64,000 bases of DNA from Promicromonospora soli (lineage in GTDB: Bacteria; Actinomycetota; Actinomycetes; Actinomycetales; Cellulomonadaceae). The stretch covers positions 36,437-100,436 of the forward strand of contig NZ_BNAS01000008.1 in assembly GCF_014653785.1 (NCBI RefSeq), written 5' to 3'. The translations under genes and the position numbers were made by a program. Numbering within the stretch: the first letter of the stretch is position 1; each line of letters opens with the position of its first letter. Below are positions 61,052 through 64,000 of this stretch, piece by piece. The notes below the pieces were generated by a model that worked only from the letters and a program-made list of their open reading frames with translations, searched no databases and was not told the DNA's origin.

Positions 61052-61825
61052 ATGCTCACGATCGACCGGGTGTCGCGCAGCTTCGGCGGCGTCTACGCCA
61101 ACCGGGACGTCACACTGACCGTGGCGGAGGGCGAGGTGCGCGGCATCATCGGCCCCAACGGAGCCGGCAAGTCAACACTGTTCAACCTCGTCGCGGGTCA
61201 CATCCGGGCGGAGAGCGGCACGATCAGCCTCGCCGGACGGCGGATCGATCGGCTGCCGGCGCACGCGAGGGCACGCCAGGGTGTCGGGATCGTGTTCCAG
61301 GGCGCTCGGGTCTTCCCCGGGATGAGCCTGCTGGCAAACGTGATGGTGGGCGCGCACGCGCACACCCGGGCCGGCGTCGTCGCGGCGGCGCTGCGCCCAC
61401 CGTCGCAACGGCGGGAGGAGCGGGCGATCCGGGCCCAGGCCGAGGACTGCCTGAGCCGGGTGGGACTCCTCGACTGGGCCTCGCGCCCGGCCGAGGGGCT
61501 CCCGCTCGGCCAGCAGCGCCGGCTCCAGGTCGCCCGCGCGCTCGCGGGGCTGCCGCGGGTGCTCCTCCTCGACGAGCCGGCATCGGGGCTGCGCGCCGCG
61601 GAGCGGCAGGAGCTCGCCGAGCTGATCGGTGAGCTGCGCCGCGACGGGACCACGATCCTGCTGGTCGAGCACGACGTCGGCCTGGTCACCTCGCTCGCCG
61701 AGCGCATCACCGTGCTGGACCTCGGGCGGGTGATCGCCGACGGTACGCCTTCCGAGGTCACGTCCGACCCCGCGGTGATCAAGGCCTATCTCGGAACAGG
61801 AGCCTCGCATGCTGCGGATCGATGA
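61052..61825 (+). CDS. Liv-type ABC ATPase (LivG-like)
   Basis: 257 aa. Walker A GPNGAGKST, signature LPLGQQRRLQVARAL (LSGGQ degenerate), Walker B VLLLDEPASGL, H-loop VEHDVGLV. Overlaps the next ATPase gene by 17 bases. Confidence 0.93.
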   Translation: MLTIDRVSRSFGGVYANRDVTLTVAEGEVRGIIGPNGAGKSTLFNLVAGHIRAESGTISLAGRRIDRLPAHARARQGVGIVFQGARVFPGMSLLANVMVGAHAHTRAGVVAAALRPPSQRREERAIRAQAEDCLSRVGLLDWASRPAEGLPLGQQRRLQVARALAGLPRVLLLDEPASGLRAAERQELAELIGELRRDGTTILLVEHDVGLVTSLAERITVLDLGRVIADGTPSEVTSDPAVIKAYLGTGASHAADR

Positions 61826-62519
61826 CCTTGTGGTGCGCTACGGGTCCGCGGTCGCCGTCGACGGCATCTCGTTCGAGGTCGGTGCGGGCGAGATGGTTGC
61901 CCTCGTCGGCCCCAACGGCGCCGGGAAGTCGACCCTCATCAACGCGATCAGCGGACTGGTCGCGCCGCACTCCGGGACCGTGGCCTGCGAAGGCCGGATC
62001 GCCCAGGTGCCGGAGGGCCGACAGATGTTCGCCGACATGAGCGTCGAGGACAACCTGCTGCTCGGCGGCTGGTCGATCCGCAACCGGGACCTCGGCGAGG
62101 TGTACGACCTGCTGCCCGACCTCGCCGGCATGCGCAAGCGCAAGGCGGGTCGGCTCTCCGGCGGCCAGCAGCAGATGGTGGCGGTCGGGCGCGCCTTGAT
62201 GGCCCGTCCGGACCTCCTGGCGATCGACGAGCTGTCACTGGGGCTCGCGCCTCTTGTGGTGGCCGAGCTGGCCGAGCACCTCCGCTTCCTCAACCGGGAG
62301 CGCGGCACCGCCGTCCTCCTGGTCGAGCAGGAGGTGACGCTCGCCTTCGACGTCTGCCCGCGCGCCCTGGTGCTGGAGGCCGGCCGGATCATCGCGGCCG
62401 GACCGTCGGTCGAGCTGGCGCAGAGCGAGACGGTGCGCAAGGCCTACTTCGGCGACCTCGCCGTCGCCGAGACGATGACGGGTGCGACCGCCCCCGCAAC
62501 AACGGAGGTGTCCCCATGA
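61809..62519 (+). CDS. Liv-type ABC ATPase (LivF-like)
   Basis: 236 aa. Walker A GPNGAGKST, signature LSGGQQQMVAVGRAL, Walker B LLAIDELSLGLAP, H-loop VEQEV. A short C-terminal extension (ATAPATTEVSP) follows. The LivH gene overlaps its stop by ATGA. Confidence 0.93.
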   Translation: MLRIDDLVVRYGSAVAVDGISFEVGAGEMVALVGPNGAGKSTLINAISGLVAPHSGTVACEGRIAQVPEGRQMFADMSVEDNLLLGGWSIRNRDLGEVYDLLPDLAGMRKRKAGRLSGGQQQMVAVGRALMARPDLLAIDELSLGLAPLVVAELAEHLRFLNRERGTAVLLVEQEVTLAFDVCPRALVLEAGRIIAAGPSVELAQSETVRKAYFGDLAVAETMTGATAPATTEVSP

Positions 62520-63370
62520 CCGAGCTCGTCGCCTATCTCATCTCGGGGATCGCCCTGGGCTCGTCGTTCGCTCTGATCGGCAGCGGCCTGGTCGTGGTGC
62601 ACCGGGTCACGCGCGTGGTCAACTTCGCCCAGGGGTCGGTCGCCATCGTCGGTGGCATGACGTCCGCCACCCTGTTGAACGGGTTGCTGCCGCACGGCCT
62701 GGGCGAGATCGCGGCCGTCGTGTTGTGCGGGGTGCTGGGCGTCCTCGTCGGGCTGCTGGCGATCGGTCGTCGCGGCACTCCGCCTCTGATCTCGCTGATC
62801 GTGACGCTCGGAGCGTCCATGCTCGTCTCCGCGGCGATCATCTGGCTGTGGGGTCAGGACCCCGTCACCCCACCGGGCCTCGAAGGTTCGGTGACAGTTC
62901 TCGGGGCCGAGGTGGAGCGTCAGCGCCTGCTCGTGGTCGCAGCGACGGGTGTGGCGTTCGCGGCTCTGACCCTGTTCTTCTCGCGCTCCTACCTCGGCAA
63001 GGGGCTGACGGCCAGCGCGTCGAATCCCTTCGCGGCGAGGATGGTCGGCATCGACGTCCGCAAGATGGGGCTGCTCGCGTTCGGCCTGGCCGGGATCCTC
63101 GGTGGCCTCGCCGGAGTGCTCATAGCTCCGAGCAACCCGCTCTCGTTCTACTCGGACCTGCCGCTGGTCCTCAGCGGCTTCGCGGCCGCCGTCTTCGGTG
63201 GTCTGACCAGCCCCCTGCGCACGTTGTTCGGCGGCCTGGGTCTCGGCGTCGCCGGCCAGCTGACCGCCGGCTACCTCAACGGGTCGTACCAGACCGAGAT
63301 GGCGCTCCTCCTGATGCTGGTCATCATGATCATCCGGAGCCGCGCCCTCGTACAGGAGGAGGTCAAGTGA
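62516..63370 (+). CDS. Liv-type ABC permease (LivH-like)
   Basis: 284 aa with about eight membrane helices. Conserved features are ISGIALGSSFALIGSGLVVVHRV and VVNFAQGSVAIVGG at the start, and GLTASASNPFAARMVGIDV in the cytoplasmic loop. It ends in TGATG, one base into the LivM gene. Confidence 0.93.
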   Translation: MTELVAYLISGIALGSSFALIGSGLVVVHRVTRVVNFAQGSVAIVGGMTSATLLNGLLPHGLGEIAAVVLCGVLGVLVGLLAIGRRGTPPLISLIVTLGASMLVSAAIIWLWGQDPVTPPGLEGSVTVLGAEVERQRLLVVAATGVAFAALTLFFSRSYLGKGLTASASNPFAARMVGIDVRKMGLLAFGLAGILGGLAGVLIAPSNPLSFYSDLPLVLSGFAAAVFGGLTSPLRTLFGGLGLGVAGQLTAGYLNGSYQTEMALLLMLVIMIIRSRALVQEEVK

Positions 63371-64000
63371 TGGACCGTGTCAACCCCAGGAACGTCCTGG
63401 TAGTCGTCGCGGCGGTCGCCGGGTGCGTCGCGCCGTTCGTGATGGGCGATCTCACCTTCCTGATGCGCATGCTTCTCGCGGCCATCGTCGTGACGGGGCT
63501 GTCCCTGCTGATGGGGTACGCCGGCCAGGCCTCCCTCGGCCAGGGCGCGTTCGTCGCAGTTGGTGCGGTCACGGTAGCTGTCGGGACCACGCGCTGGGGG
63601 CTGCCGCCCCTCCTCGTGCTCGTCGCAGCCCCGATCGTCGCCGGCGCCTTCGCCGCCTTGGTCGGCGTGCCACTGCTGCGACTGAGGGGCCACTACCTGG
63701 CGTTCGGGACGTTGGCCCTGCTGCTCATGGTGCAGACCGCGATGAGCACCCTCGACTTCCTCGGCGGCGCGTTCGGTATCAGCGGCATCCCCGCGTTCGG
63801 CGTCGGCGGGAGCGTGTTCACGGACCAGCGCCCTTACGTGCTGCTCGCTCTCGGGCTGCTCGCGCTGGTCCTGTTCGTCACCCACCGGATCGTGGACAGC
63901 CGCTTCGGTCGTGGTATCCGGGCGCTTGCGGGCAGCGAGACCGCGGCGGAGTCGGCGGGCGTCCCGGTCATGCGCGGCAAGCTCGTCATCTTCGCGCTGT
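63370..64000 (+). CDS. Liv-type ABC permease (LivM-like), cut by window end
   Basis: At least 210 residues are visible and no stop is reached. The LivM hallmarks are LLMGYAGQASLGQGAFVAVGA and RLRGHYLAFGTLALLLMVQ; GRGIRALAGSETAAESAGV marks the coupling loop. The operon may continue beyond the window. Confidence 0.92.
   Translation, partial: MDRVNPRNVLVVVAAVAGCVAPFVMGDLTFLMRMLLAAIVVTGLSLLMGYAGQASLGQGAFVAVGAVTVAVGTTRWGLPPLLVLVAAPIVAGAFAALVGVPLLRLRGHYLAFGTLALLLMVQTAMSTLDFLGGAFGISGIPAFGVGGSVFTDQRPYVLLALGLLALVLFVTHRIVDSRFGRGIRALAGSETAAESAGVPVMRGKLVIFAL

Noticed and set aside
1-64000. tRNA, rRNA, CRISPR arrays, insertion sequences, prophage or attachment sites
   Set aside because: None could be supported on reading; no transposase, integrase or Cas motif is encoded, even beside the acquired-looking sugar locus.

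Overview
The window is high-GC, densely packed actinobacterial DNA. Supporting signs are strong G/C preference at third codon positions, many GTG starts, a TCGAAC-N4-GTTCGA LexA box over an imuA'-imuB-dnaE2 cassette, a DtxR/IdeR-type iron box, divergent glgC/glgA, and many genes whose start codon lies 6-8 bases after a TAnnnT -10 hexamer (leaderless transcripts). The plant-polymer enzymes (GH10, GH5 with ricin-type lectin, a large glycosidase locus) suggest a soil or plant-associated member of the Micrococcales, perhaps Promicromonosporaceae or a relative. That placement is inference. No tRNA, rRNA, CRISPR array, transposase or integrase was seen.

Layout. 0-13.4 kb: glycogen synthesis (glgC, glgA), a hypothetical gene, a lone ABC ATPase, an NfeD/SPFH membrane pair, a TetR-controlled heterodimeric ABC exporter with two tiny coupled reading frames between its subunits, a DUF2975/YozG-like pair behind a 47-bp palindrome, and an apparently cytoplasmic GH10 enzyme. 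13.4-23.9 kb: an SDR divergent from its likely MmyB-type regulator, a small secreted protein, a YchJ-like protein, a DesK-like histidine kinase with its response regulator and a divergent His-rich membrane protein, a secreted GH5-lectin enzyme, a sigma factor, a DinB2-like polymerase and an rRNA/tRNA methyltransferase.

24.0-39.4 kb: a 15-kb sugar locus (GH125, ROK regulator, ABC binding protein and two permeases, GH29, GH2 beta-mannosidase, GH3, GH38). Most of its genes overlap by ATGA and none of the glycosidases shows a signal peptide, so the model is import of an oligosaccharide followed by cytoplasmic exo-trimming. The enzyme set fits N-glycans, possibly plant-type ones. Codon choice differs from the flanks, which suggests acquisition.

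39.5-50 kb: a membrane protein fused to a PemK/MazF-like domain, an MHYT sensor, an iron-regulated siderophore-interacting protein, a VWA/binding-protein pair without permeases, ArsR-SRPBCC and PEBP-YbaK pairs, FabG, and a frameshifted MaoC-like gene. 50-57 kb: the SOS mutasome imuA'-imuB-dnaE2. 57-64 kb: a Ser/Thr kinase, a MarR regulator, and a Liv-type ABC importer that carries the same palindrome as the MarR promoter. The window ends inside its last permease gene.
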